DNA from: Deltaproteobacteria bacterium
GTDB taxonomy: Bacteria; Desulfobacterota; Binatia; UTPRO1
Assembly: GCA_020848745.1 (NCBI GenBank)
Contig: JADLHM010000089.1
Location: 1-64,000, forward strand
Direction of reading: 5' to 3'
Length of the DNA stretch: 64,000 nucleotides
Position 1 is the stretch's first letter, and every line of letters starts with the position of its first letter. The position numbers were made by a program, and so were the translations under genes. Of the stretch, positions 35,624 through 45,406 are shown piece by piece. The notes beneath the pieces were generated by a model that ran no database searches, was not told where the DNA came from, and worked only from the letters and a program-made list of their open reading frames with translations.

Positions 35624-36069
35624 CCGACGACCCGTCCGCGCCGCCGCGTCCGACCCCGGCGCCGTCCTCCATGGCGCTGACGACCGCGGTCTTCACGCGC
35701 GCGCTCGGCCTCGTCTACCTGATCGCGTTCCTCGCGTTGCGGGTGCAGCTGCTCGGCCTCTTCGGCGGCCACGGCCTCCTGCCGATCGCCGAGTATCTCG
35801 GCCTCGTCGCCGAGCGCCTCGGCGCGGAGCGCTACTGGCTCCTGCCGACGCTCGCCTGGCTCGACGCGAGCGACGCGACCCTGCTCCGCCTCTGCGACGC
35901 CGACGCCGTGGTCGCGGTCTTCGCCGTGAACCCCTTCCCCGACCACCCGCCGCGCCACGTCCGCGCCGTGACGTGGGAGTACCACTTCACCGCGCCGGAC
36001 GACGCGAGCGAGGCGTGGTGGCGGCGGGAGTGGCGCGGCGTCTACGCGCCGCCCCGCTCCCGCCGCTGA
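35620..36069 (+). pseudogene. Lipase maturation factor remnant with internal deletion
   Basis: The 149-residue frame (GTG start at 35620, overlapping the previous stop) joins two distant parts of a lipase maturation factor (LMF1/LMF2 family, normally several hundred residues with many membrane segments). Residues about 20-100 are its N-terminal membrane region: FTRALGLVYLIAFLALRVQLLGLFGGHGLLP. Residues 103-149 are the C-terminal end: NPFPDHPPRHVRA, YHFT and WWRREWRGVYAPP. Everything between is missing without loss of frame. It could still be translated, but it lacks most of the family. It is the second such deletion within 1.3 kb. Confidence 0.78.
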
Positions 36070-36085
36070 ACGGGGTCAGCCGGGG

Positions 36086-37477
<1,392 letters not shown>

Positions 37478-37608
37478 TGAAACTACTTCCTTTCGGATGG
37501 TCGGAGCGGCGGTCGACTCGACCGGCTCCGGCAGGGGGAAATGGGGGCGTTCGTCGTGGGACTAGCAGGCGCGCTCAGCGCGTCGTCCGCGGATGCCTCG
37601 AACGCCGA

Positions 37609-38034
37609 TCAACCACGGGCGCTGCGCTTGGTGGGCGCGCGCCGGGCCGCGGTTTCCGGCTTCGCGATCGGCACGATGTGCACGTGCCCGCCGCGAATGC
37701 CGCTGCGGATCTCGAGTTCGGCCAGCAGGGTTTCCAGCTCCTGTTGGTCGTCCAGCGAGACCCCGATGAAGAAAAGAATGCTGCCCCGTCGGCGGGTCCG
37801 CCGCTGCGAGAACGCCCGCAGCCGGTCGTGACACCGCTTCTTCTTGAGATCGCCCTTGAGGACCGTCTCGCCGTACGCGATGCGCCGGCGGACCGGGCTC
37901 ATGCGGAGGATCTCCGGCTCCTCCGGTCCCGGGGCTTCCAGGGAGAGGGAGTAGCCGAGCTCACAGACGTGCCGCGCGAGCTCGCGGCGGAGGTGCAGGC
38001 GTCGGGCGTCGGTCGCGGCCATGCTCAGCGCCAT
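37609..38034 (-). CDS. Hypothetical basic protein
   Basis: I do not recognise this protein. The 141 residues counted from the ATG at 38034 (or 137 from 38022) are rich in Arg and Lys. The central part VRRRIAYGETVLKGDLKKKRCHDRLRAF is strongly basic. The C-terminal half GSILFFIGVSLDDQQELETLLAELEIRSGIRGGHVHIVPI looks like a folded alpha/beta element. There is no signal or membrane segment. It lies 131 bases upstream of the helicase on the same strand and may be co-transcribed. A regulatory or RNA-binding role is possible from charge, but nothing specific is shown. Confidence 0.55.
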   Translation of the reverse strand: MALSMAATDARRLHLRRELARHVCELGYSLSLEAPGPEEPEILRMSPVRRRIAYGETVLKGDLKKKRCHDRLRAFSQRRTRRRGSILFFIGVSLDDQQELETLLAELEIRSGIRGGHVHIVPIAKPETAARRAPTKRSARG

Positions 38035-38342
38035 CCTCGGCCGTATGCCTGCCTCTGCGTTGCCATGCGTCGATCTGGTCGGAATACGGGCACCCGGGAA
38101 CGCGCGCGACTGCTGAGGAACCAAGGAAGGAACGGTCCGGAGGAGCGTGCGGCGGGGGCTCGCGTCGAACAGCTTGTTGACCGGCACCTTACCAGGGTGT
38201 CGGCGGTCGTACAACCGATTGGTTGCGGGGGCCTCGCGGCCCGCCGATGCGGACCCCGGACCCGCGCCCGCGCCCGGGGCGTCCGCCGACGCTCCGACCC
38301 GTCTTTACGGTCCGACGATTTCTGGTATCCCCACGTCCCCAT
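38035..38342 (+). other. Intergenic region between divergent genes, promoter only
   Basis: These 308 bases separate the hypothetical basic protein from moxR. I find no gene. They contain a short inverted repeat CAACC-GATT-GGTTG (38214-38227), a G+C-rich tract at 38230-38300, and the moxR promoter at 38304-38331. Minus-strand reading through the region gives only Arg/Pro-rich sequence. Confidence 0.55.
38304..38331 (+). promoter_or_regulatory. Promoter of moxR, TTTAC-N-TTTCTGsTATC type
   Basis: TTTACG (38304-38309) and TATCCC (38326-38331) are 16 bases apart, and TG precedes the -10 as TGGTAT, an extended -10 form. The segment TTTCTGGTATC has a counterpart, TTTCTGCTATC, with the same spacing from TTTACC before the DUF58 gene at 41335. 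The -10 lies only about 12 bases before the moxR ATG, so the leader is very short. Confidence 0.6.
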
Positions 38343-39332
<990 letters not shown>

Positions 39333-39407
39333 AGCGCGACTGAACGGGCGATCTTCGCGATGCGAGGCGAGCGTCCGGGCGTCCGGCTCGTCGTGCCGCT
39401 CGGCGGT

Positions 39408-39435
39408 TTGACATAACTAGTAATCTAGTTATATG
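39408..39435 (+). promoter_or_regulatory. arsR promoter with overlapping palindromic operator
   Basis: TTGACA (39408-39413) and TATATG (39430-39435) are 16 bases apart. The spacer is filled by a perfect palindrome, ATAACTAG-TAAT-CTAGTTAT (39413-39432), in an otherwise G+C-rich surrounding. A dimeric ArsR protein bound here would exclude RNA polymerase, so autorepression is very likely. The transcript would start only a few bases before the ATG at 39447. Confidence 0.8.
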
Positions 39436-39446
39436 AGGTCCTCGCC

Positions 39447-39764
39447 ATGGACTTCACCGCCACCGCCCGGCAACTCGCCGCGCTCGGTCACGCGCATCGG
39501 CTCGAGCTCTTCTACCTCCTGGTCCGCGCCGGGCACGACGGCATGACCGTCGGCGAGATCCACCAGGCGATGCAGCGACCCACCTCGACCGTGACCTTTC
39601 ACCTGCGCGAGCTCGTCGCCGCCGGCCTGGTGAGCCAGGAAAGAGCGGGACGATCCGTGCGTTGCCGCGCCGAGTTCGCCGTCCTCGGCGCCGTGCTCGA
39701 TGACGTCCGTACCGCATGCTGCAGCAACGCTCCGGCCCGCCGCCGGAAGGTGGCGAGGCCCTGA
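39447..39764 (+). CDS. ArsR-family winged-helix repressor
   Basis: Small dimeric DNA-binding regulator, 105 residues. The winged helix is recognisable in ALGHAHRLELFYLLVRAG, MTVGEIHQAMQRPTSTVTFHLRELVAAGLVSQERAGRSVRCRA. The classical ELCVCDL metal site in the recognition region is absent. A vicinal Cys91-Cys92 pair near the C-terminus (TACCSNAP) recalls the C-terminal thiol site of Acidithiobacillus-type ArsR, which also uses a third Cys, not found at the corresponding place here. It ends 2 bases before the GTG of the M20 peptidase, which is therefore its probable target gene. Confidence 0.9.
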   Translation: MDFTATARQLAALGHAHRLELFYLLVRAGHDGMTVGEIHQAMQRPTSTVTFHLRELVAAGLVSQERAGRSVRCRAEFAVLGAVLDDVRTACCSNAPARRRKVARP

Positions 39765-39765
39765 C

Positions 39766-41289
39766 GTGCGGCGCGCCTCTTCGGCCGGGCTCGTGTTCCG
39801 CCGTCTCGCCTGGGGCGTGCCGCTGGCGCTCCTCGTGCTGGCGCTCGTCCTGACCGCCCACGCGGCGCGCCAGCAGAGCCGACAGCCCGCCGCGACGCCG
39901 CTGCCGTCCTGGCAGATCGACATGCGGGCCGCGGCGGAGCGGCTCGCAGGCGCCGTGCGGATTCCGACGATCTCACACGATCGCTCGCCGGCACCCGTCG
40001 AGACGTTCCACGAGCTCCATGCCTATCTGAAGCGGCACTACCCGAAGACGCACGAGATCCTGCGGCGCGAAGTCGTGAACGGCGCCAGCCTGCTCTACAC
40101 GTGGGACGGCACCGACGCCGGCGCGCCGCCCGTCCTGTTGATGGCCCACCAGGACGTCGTGCCGGTCGCGCCCGGCACCGAGGCCAAATGGACCCATCCG
40201 CCCTTCGCCGGGGTCGTGGCCGACGATCACGTTTGGGGTCGCGGAGCGTGGGACGACAAGGGCAGCCTCCTCGCGATCATGGAGGCCGCCGAGCAACTGG
40301 TCAGCGGCGGCTTTCGGCCCCGAGGCACCGTCTACTTCGCCTTCGGGCACGACGAGGAGACGGGCACGGCCGGCGGGCAGCAGGGCGCGAAGGAGATCGC
40401 CGCCCTGCTGCAGTCGCGCGGAGTGCACTTGGCCTTCGTGCTGGACGAGGGGCTCCTCGTGTCCCACGGCAGCATCAAAGGTCTCGAGGCTCCCGTCGCC
40501 CTGATCGGAGTGGCGGAGAAAGGGTACCTCACCCTCGCTCTCTCCACGGAGGCCGAGCCGGGACACTCGTCGATGCCGCCGGATCGAACGGCGATCGGCG
40601 CGCTGACGACCGCGGTCAGCCGACTCGAGAAGCATCCGATGCCGACACGCATGCATCCCGTCGTGCGCGAGATGCTCGAAACGCTCGCCCCGGAGTCGAG
40701 CGGCGCGAACGGCCTCTTCCTGTCGAACCTCTGGCTCTTCGAGCCGTTCGTGCGCCGACAGTTGGAAGCGAGCCCGGCGGCGCGGGCGATGCTGCGCACC
40801 ACGACGGCGCTGACGGTCCTGCGCGCCGGCGAGAAGGAGAGCGCGCTGCCCGGCTACGCGGAGGCGCGAGCGAACTTCCGTCTCGTCCCAGGCGACGCCT
40901 CGCACGACGTCATCGAGCACGCGCGGCACGTCATCGCGGACGAGTCGATCGCGATCGCCCCCGCCGGGCTTTCGTGGGAAGCGTCACCGGTGTCGCGGAC
41001 CGACGGCGCCGCGTTCGCCACCATTCGCCAGGCGATCCGCGACGTCTTCCCCGATGCGGTCGTCGCTCCCGGCTTGATGGTGGGATTCACCGACGCCCAC
41101 CATTTCGTGGACGCGGCCGACGACGTCTATCGCTTCACCCCGGTGCGCGCGCGCCAGGAGGACCTGGCGCGTTTCCACGGCACCGACGAGCGCGTCTCCC
41201 TGACGAACTACGAAGAGATGATCCGCTTCTACCATCGACTGCTCACCACGGCCGCGGCGGAGCCGAGCGCTCCGGAATCGCGCCGGTAG
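39766..41289 (+). CDS. M20-family zinc carboxypeptidase, membrane-anchored
   Basis: Co-catalytic zinc peptidase of the M20 family, closest to CPS1-type carboxypeptidases/N-acyl amino acid hydrolases. The GTG start at 39766 gives 507 residues. A transmembrane anchor lies at about 14-34. Zinc ligands and catalytic residues are in LLMAHQDVVPV (His128), WGRGAWDDKGSLLA (Asp near 163), AFGHDEETGTAGGQ (Glu197-Glu198) and FTDAHHFVDA near the C-terminus. The dimerisation domain covers about 225-370. Substrate is unknown; peptides or N-acyl amino acids are likely. It is expressed with arsR and sits between moxR and the Bat genes. Confidence 0.92.
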   Translation: MRRASSAGLVFRRLAWGVPLALLVLALVLTAHAARQQSRQPAATPLPSWQIDMRAAAERLAGAVRIPTISHDRSPAPVETFHELHAYLKRHYPKTHEILRREVVNGASLLYTWDGTDAGAPPVLLMAHQDVVPVAPGTEAKWTHPPFAGVVADDHVWGRGAWDDKGSLLAIMEAAEQLVSGGFRPRGTVYFAFGHDEETGTAGGQQGAKEIAALLQSRGVHLAFVLDEGLLVSHGSIKGLEAPVALIGVAEKGYLTLALSTEAEPGHSSMPPDRTAIGALTTAVSRLEKHPMPTRMHPVVREMLETLAPESSGANGLFLSNLWLFEPFVRRQLEASPAARAMLRTTTALTVLRAGEKESALPGYAEARANFRLVPGDASHDVIEHARHVIADESIAIAPAGLSWEASPVSRTDGAAFATIRQAIRDVFPDAVVAPGLMVGFTDAHHFVDAADDVYRFTPVRARQEDLARFHGTDERVSLTNYEEMIRFYHRLLTTAAAEPSAPESRR

Positions 41290-41334
41290 CGATCGCGCGC
41301 CGGAGCGCAGGTTCGACGCTCGCGCCACCCCGGC

Positions 41335-41362
41335 TTTACCGGTTCCCTTTTTCTGCTATCGA
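41335..41362 (+). promoter_or_regulatory. Promoter of the DUF58-bat genes, same motif as before moxR
   Basis: TTTACC (41335-41340), 16-base spacer, TATCGA (41357-41362) with an extended TGCTAT. The block TTTCTGCTATC equals the moxR promoter block except for one base. The transcript would begin about 95 bases before the DUF58 start. It gives the bat genes their own promoter behind the arsR-M20 pair. Confidence 0.6.
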
Positions 41363-41465
41363 CACCACTCCATGCATCGACGGGACCTGGTCGATCTCAC
41401 GCTGCACGCAAGCGTCCATCGGGGGTGTCCGCTCCCTTGATCCCGACCGCCGGGAGCGCCGCGCG

Positions 41466-42341
41466 ATGCTGACGCGCGAACAACTGAAGGCGGTCCGGAA
41501 GATCCAGATCCGGACGTCGCATCTCGTCTCCGACTTGTTCGCGGGGCAATACCAGTCGGTGTTCAAGGGCCGGGGGATGGAGTTCGCGGAGGTGCGGCTC
41601 TACCAGCCCGGCGACGAGGTCCGGACCATCGACTGGAACGTGACGGCGCGGACCGGGGTGCCGCACGTGAAGCGCTACGCCGAGGAGCGCGAGCTCACGG
41701 TGATGCTGCTCGTCGACGCGAGCGCGTCGACGCGCTTCGGCAGCGTGAAGCAGTTGAAGAGCGCGCTCGCCGCCGAGCTCGGCGCGCTCTTCGCCTTCTC
41801 CGCGATCACCAACAACGACAAGGTCGGCCTCGTGATGTTCACCGATCGGATCGAGCTCGCGGTGCCGCCGCGCAAGGGCACCCGCCACGTGCTGCGCGTG
41901 ATCCGCGAGGTGCTCTCGCTACAGCCGCAGGGTCGCGGCACCGATCTCGCCGCGGCGCTCGAGCACCTCCAGCGGGCGAGCAAGCGGCGCGCGGTCGTCT
42001 TCGTGCTCTCCGACTTCCTCGACGCGAGCGCCGAGCGCGCGCTCCGCATCGCGGCGCGCCGGCACGACGTGATCGCGGTCGTGCTCGACGACCCGCGCGA
42101 GCGCGAATTGCCGGACGTCGGGCTCGTCGAGCTGGAGGAGGCCGAGACCGGCGAGCGCTACGTCGTCGACACGGGGGACGCGCGGCTCCGCGAGGCCTTC
42201 GCCGCGAGCGCGGCGGCGGCGCGAACGGCGCGCGACCGCTGGCTGCACGCGGCCAACGTCGACGCGATCATGATCGGAACCGAGCGGCCGTACACGGAGG
42301 CGCTGCTGCGATTTTTTCGCATGCGAGAGCGGCGGCAGTGA
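41466..42341 (+). CDS. DUF58 domain protein of the Bat cluster
   Basis: Usual second gene of moxR-bat operons, 291 residues. DUF58 core FKGRGMEFAEVRLYQPGDEVRTIDWNVTARTGVPHVKRYAEERE (about 35-80) is followed by a VWA-like part with the metal-site motif LLVDASASTRFG, MFTDRIELAVPPRKGTRH, RGTDLAAALEHL and VFVLSDFLD. The protein is cytoplasmic. It is thought to be a client or partner of the MoxR ATPase. The stop overlaps the GTG start of the next gene. A long leader separates it from its promoter at 41335. Confidence 0.93.
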   Translation: MLTREQLKAVRKIQIRTSHLVSDLFAGQYQSVFKGRGMEFAEVRLYQPGDEVRTIDWNVTARTGVPHVKRYAEERELTVMLLVDASASTRFGSVKQLKSALAAELGALFAFSAITNNDKVGLVMFTDRIELAVPPRKGTRHVLRVIREVLSLQPQGRGTDLAAALEHLQRASKRRAVVFVLSDFLDASAERALRIAARRHDVIAVVLDDPRERELPDVGLVELEEAETGERYVVDTGDARLREAFAASAAAARTARDRWLHAANVDAIMIGTERPYTEALLRFFRMRERRQ

Positions 42342-43369
42342 CGCTTCGGAGCCCGCGACGTTCGCCCGCCGGGCCGGTCCCGACGATCCGCGTCGGGCTG
42401 CTGGTGGTGTTGCTCTGCGCGGTGGCCGCCCGCGCCGACGAGCCGTCGCCCGCGCCCGCGCCGAGCCCGTCCGCGCCGCCCTCGCCCGTCACGGTGCACG
42501 GCGCGATCGAGAAGGGCGAGGTCACGATCGGCCAGCGCTTTCGCTACACGGTCGAGGTCGCCGCGCCGACCGGCGTCGAGATCCTGCTCGCGCAGCCGAC
42601 CGAGAGGCTTGGCGACTTCGACATCGTCGACTTCGGCGACGCCAAGCCCGTCGAGCGTGACGGCCGCACCGTCCTCACCCGCTGGTTCGAGCTCGTCGGC
42701 TACGCGACCGGGCATTTCCTCGTGCCATCGCCGCCGGTACGCTACCGCCTCCCGGGCGAAGATCTCGCCGAGGCGCCGGCGGACGAGACCGTCGTCGAGA
42801 TCGCGAGCCTCCTCGCGCGCGAGCCGACGGCGGCCGACATCCGAGACGTCAAGCCGCCCGAGGAGCCGCCGATCGACTGGCGTCCCTACTCCCTGGCCGC
42901 GGGTGCGCTCGCCGCCCTCGCCGTCGTCGGGCTCGTCGTCTGGCGCGTCGTGCGCCGCCCGGGACGGCGCCCCGCGGGGCCGCCGCCGCGCCCGGCGCAC
43001 GAGATCGCGCACGAGGAGCTCGCGCGGCTGCGCGCCCGCGGGCTTCCCGAACGCGGCGCCTTCAAGGAGTACTATTCGGCGCTGACCGGCATCGTGCGGA
43101 GCTACCTCGAGCAACGCTTCCGCGTGCGCGCGCCGGAGATGACCACCGAGGAGTTCCTGCTGGTGACGGCGCGTGGCGGCGCGACGCTGCAGAGCGGACA
43201 TCGCGCGCTGCTCGGCGATTTCCTCGGCGAGTCGGACCTCGTGAAGTTCGCGCGCCACCACCCGACGCTCGCCGACGCCGAGCGCGCGTACGGCGCGGCC
43301 GCGCGTTTCGTCGACGAGACCGCGGCGGGGGGCTCCGGCGCGGTGGAGGGATCGCATGCACCTCGCTGA
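42338..43369 (+). CDS. DUF4381-like Bat-cluster membrane protein
   Basis: Bat-operon protein of 343 residues. The N-terminal hydrophobic segment (IRVGLLVVLLCAVAARA) is a signal or anchor. A Pro/Ala/Ser linker precedes a beta-rich exported domain (about 50-180), then a transmembrane helix (SLAAGALAALAVVGLVVWRVV, about 187-207) and a cytoplasmic tail with ERGAFKEYYSALTGIVRSYLEQRFRV and MTTEEFLL, the DUF4381 hallmark also found in BatD tails. GTG start overlaps the DUF58 stop by four bases, and its end overlaps batA by 14 bases. Confidence 0.85.
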   Translation: MTLRSPRRSPAGPVPTIRVGLLVVLLCAVAARADEPSPAPAPSPSAPPSPVTVHGAIEKGEVTIGQRFRYTVEVAAPTGVEILLAQPTERLGDFDIVDFGDAKPVERDGRTVLTRWFELVGYATGHFLVPSPPVRYRLPGEDLAEAPADETVVEIASLLAREPTAADIRDVKPPEEPPIDWRPYSLAAGALAALAVVGLVVWRVVRRPGRRPAGPPPRPAHEIAHEELARLRARGLPERGAFKEYYSALTGIVRSYLEQRFRVRAPEMTTEEFLLVTARGGATLQSGHRALLGDFLGESDLVKFARHHPTLADAERAYGAAARFVDETAAGGSGAVEGSHAPR

Positions 43370-44351
43370 TCCCTGGTTCCTCCTGCTCCTCGCGTTGCTG
43401 CCGCTGGTCCTGCGCGCGGCGCGGCGGCCGGCCCGGCGCGCGACGGTGCGCTTCCCGAGCCTCGGCATCCTCCGCACCATCGCGCCGCGCGGCGCGGGCG
43501 CGCGGCGCGGCGCGCTGCTCGCGCTCCGCGCGGCGGCGCTCGCCGCGATCGCCGTCGCGCTCGCCCGGCCGCAGGCCGGCTCGGCCGCGACCAAGATCCA
43601 TCGCGAGGGCGTCGACGTCATGCTCGCGGTCGACGTCTCGGGCAGCATGCTCGCCGAGGACTTCACGGTCGACGGCGAGCGCGCGAACCGCCTCCAGGCG
43701 GTGAAGTCGGTCGTGAAGGAGTTCGTGACGGCGCGTCCCGAGGACCGCATCGGCCTGGTCCTCTTCGCCGCGCGCCCCTACACGCAATGTCCGCTTACCC
43801 TCGACCACGGCTGGCTCCTCCAGAACCTCGACCGCGCCGAGATCGGCATGATCGAGGACGGCACGGCCGTCGGCTCGGCGCTCGCGACCGCCGTGAACCG
43901 CCTGCGCCCGTCGACCGCGAAGAGCAAGTTCGTCGTGCTGCTCACCGACGGCCAGAGCAACGCCGGCAGGATCACGCCGCAGACCGCGGCCGACGCGGCG
44001 GCCGCGCTCGGCATCAAGGTCTACACGGTCGGCGCCGGCACGCGCGGCATGGCGCCCTTCCCGACCCAGGACTTCTTCGGCAACAAGGTCTACCGCCCGA
44101 TGCAGGTCGACGTCGACGAGGCGACGCTCCAGAAGATCGCGACCACGACCCATGGGCGCTACTTCCGCGCCACCGACACCCCGACGCTGCGGGAGATCTA
44201 CGCCGAGATCGATCGCAGCGAGAAGAGCGAGTTCGAGGCCCCCGAGTACCTCGACTACCGGGAGCTCTATCCCTGGCTGCTGTGGCCGGCGCTCGCGCTG
44301 GTGCTGCTGGAGATCGGCCTCGGCGAGACCGCGCTGAGGAAGCTGCCGTGA
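43356..44351 (+). CDS. batA: BatA-type VWA membrane protein
   Basis: Membrane-bound von Willebrand factor A protein, 331 residues. Two N-terminal hydrophobic segments (FLLLLALLPLVLRA and LLALRAAALAAIAVAL) and a C-terminal one (PWLLWPALALVLLEIGL) flank a VWA domain at about 85-275. The metal-ion site is AVDVSGSML with later Thr/Asp in LLTDGQSNAG. The exposed domain faces the periplasm in related proteins. Bat proteins were linked to aerotolerance in Bacteroides. The start lies inside the end of the preceding gene. The stop overlaps the GTG of batB. Confidence 0.94.
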   Translation: MHLADPWFLLLLALLPLVLRAARRPARRATVRFPSLGILRTIAPRGAGARRGALLALRAAALAAIAVALARPQAGSAATKIHREGVDVMLAVDVSGSMLAEDFTVDGERANRLQAVKSVVKEFVTARPEDRIGLVLFAARPYTQCPLTLDHGWLLQNLDRAEIGMIEDGTAVGSALATAVNRLRPSTAKSKFVVLLTDGQSNAGRITPQTAADAAAALGIKVYTVGAGTRGMAPFPTQDFFGNKVYRPMQVDVDEATLQKIATTTHGRYFRATDTPTLREIYAEIDRSEKSEFEAPEYLDYRELYPWLLWPALALVLLEIGLGETALRKLP

Positions 44352-45406
44352 TCCAGTGGCGCGATCCGACGAGCCTCGCGGCGCTCGGGCTCGTCCCGGC
44401 GCTCGTGGCGTTCCTCGTGTGGAGCCTGCGCCGGCGGCGGCAGGCGCTCGCCGCGTTCGTCGAGACGAAGCTCCTGCCCGCCGTCACGCCCGACCTCGAC
44501 CCGCGCCGACGCCGCGTCCGCGCCGCGCTCCTCTGCCTCGCCGTAGGGCTCCTGGCGGTCGCGCTCGGCGGCCCGATGTGGGGCTTCCGCTGGCAGCAGG
44601 TGCAGCGCGAGGGCATCGACCTGATCGTCGCGATCGACACCTCGCGCAGCATGCTCGCGACCGACGTGAAGCCGAACCGGCTCGGCCGCGCCAAGCTCGC
44701 CGTGCAGGACCTCCTCGCCCAGATCGGCGGCGACCGCGTCGGGCTCGTCGCCTTCGCGGGAAGCGCGTTCCTCCAGTGCCCGTTGACCCTCGACTTCGGC
44801 GCGTTCTCGCAGAGCCTGCAGGCGATCGAGGCCGGCATCATCCCGCGCGGCGGCACCAACCTTGCCGCCGCGATCGACGCCTCGCTCGGCGCCTTCGAGG
44901 GCCGCCAGGCCGCACACCAGGCGCTCGTCGTCATCACCGACGGCGAGGACCACGGGAGCGATCTCGACGAGGCGATCAAGCGCGCGACCGAGCGCGGCGT
45001 GAAGATCTACACGGTCGGCATCGGGACGTCGGAAGGCGAGCTCATCCCGCTCGAGAAGGGAGGCTTCCTGAAGGACCGGAGCGGTCAGGTCGTGAAGTCG
45101 CGCCTCGACGAGACGACGCTGCAGAAGATCGCGAACGACACGGGCGGCGCCTACCTGCACGCGACCGACACCGCCTTCGGCCTCACCGAGCTCTACCGCG
45201 ACTACATCGCGACGATGGAGAAGCGCGAGCTCGCGAGCACGCTCGAGCGGCGCTTCGAGCATCGCTTCCAGTGGCCGCTCCTGGCGGCGTTCGCGCTGTT
45301 GCTCGTCGAGCCGCTGGTCGGCGAGCGCCGCCCGGCGGCGCGTCCCGCCGGCACGCGCGGGCTCCGCTCTCCGCGGCGCCGGAGTCGCGACCGGGAGGCC
45401 GCATGA
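44348..45406 (+). CDS. batB: BatB-type VWA membrane protein
   Basis: Second VWA protein of the cluster, 352 residues, clearly a paralogue of BatA (same membrane layout, KIYTVGIGT beside KVYTVGAGT, and DETTLQKIANDTGGAY beside DEATLQKIATTTHGRY). The metal-site motif is AIDTSRSMLATDV, with VITDGEDHGSD. It has two N-terminal and one C-terminal hydrophobic segments. GTG start at 44348 overlaps the batA stop, and the end overlaps batC by ATGA. BatA and BatB probably form a heteromeric membrane complex with the TPR and BatD proteins. Confidence 0.94.
   Translation: MIQWRDPTSLAALGLVPALVAFLVWSLRRRRQALAAFVETKLLPAVTPDLDPRRRRVRAALLCLAVGLLAVALGGPMWGFRWQQVQREGIDLIVAIDTSRSMLATDVKPNRLGRAKLAVQDLLAQIGGDRVGLVAFAGSAFLQCPLTLDFGAFSQSLQAIEAGIIPRGGTNLAAAIDASLGAFEGRQAAHQALVVITDGEDHGSDLDEAIKRATERGVKIYTVGIGTSEGELIPLEKGGFLKDRSGQVVKSRLDETTLQKIANDTGGAYLHATDTAFGLTELYRDYIATMEKRELASTLERRFEHRFQWPLLAAFALLLVEPLVGERRPAARPAGTRGLRSPRRRSRDREAA

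Noticed and set aside
39447-39764. Calling this an arsenic-resistance regulator
   Set aside because: The classical ELCVCDL site is absent, the C-terminal thiol site is incomplete and there are no arsenic genes nearby.
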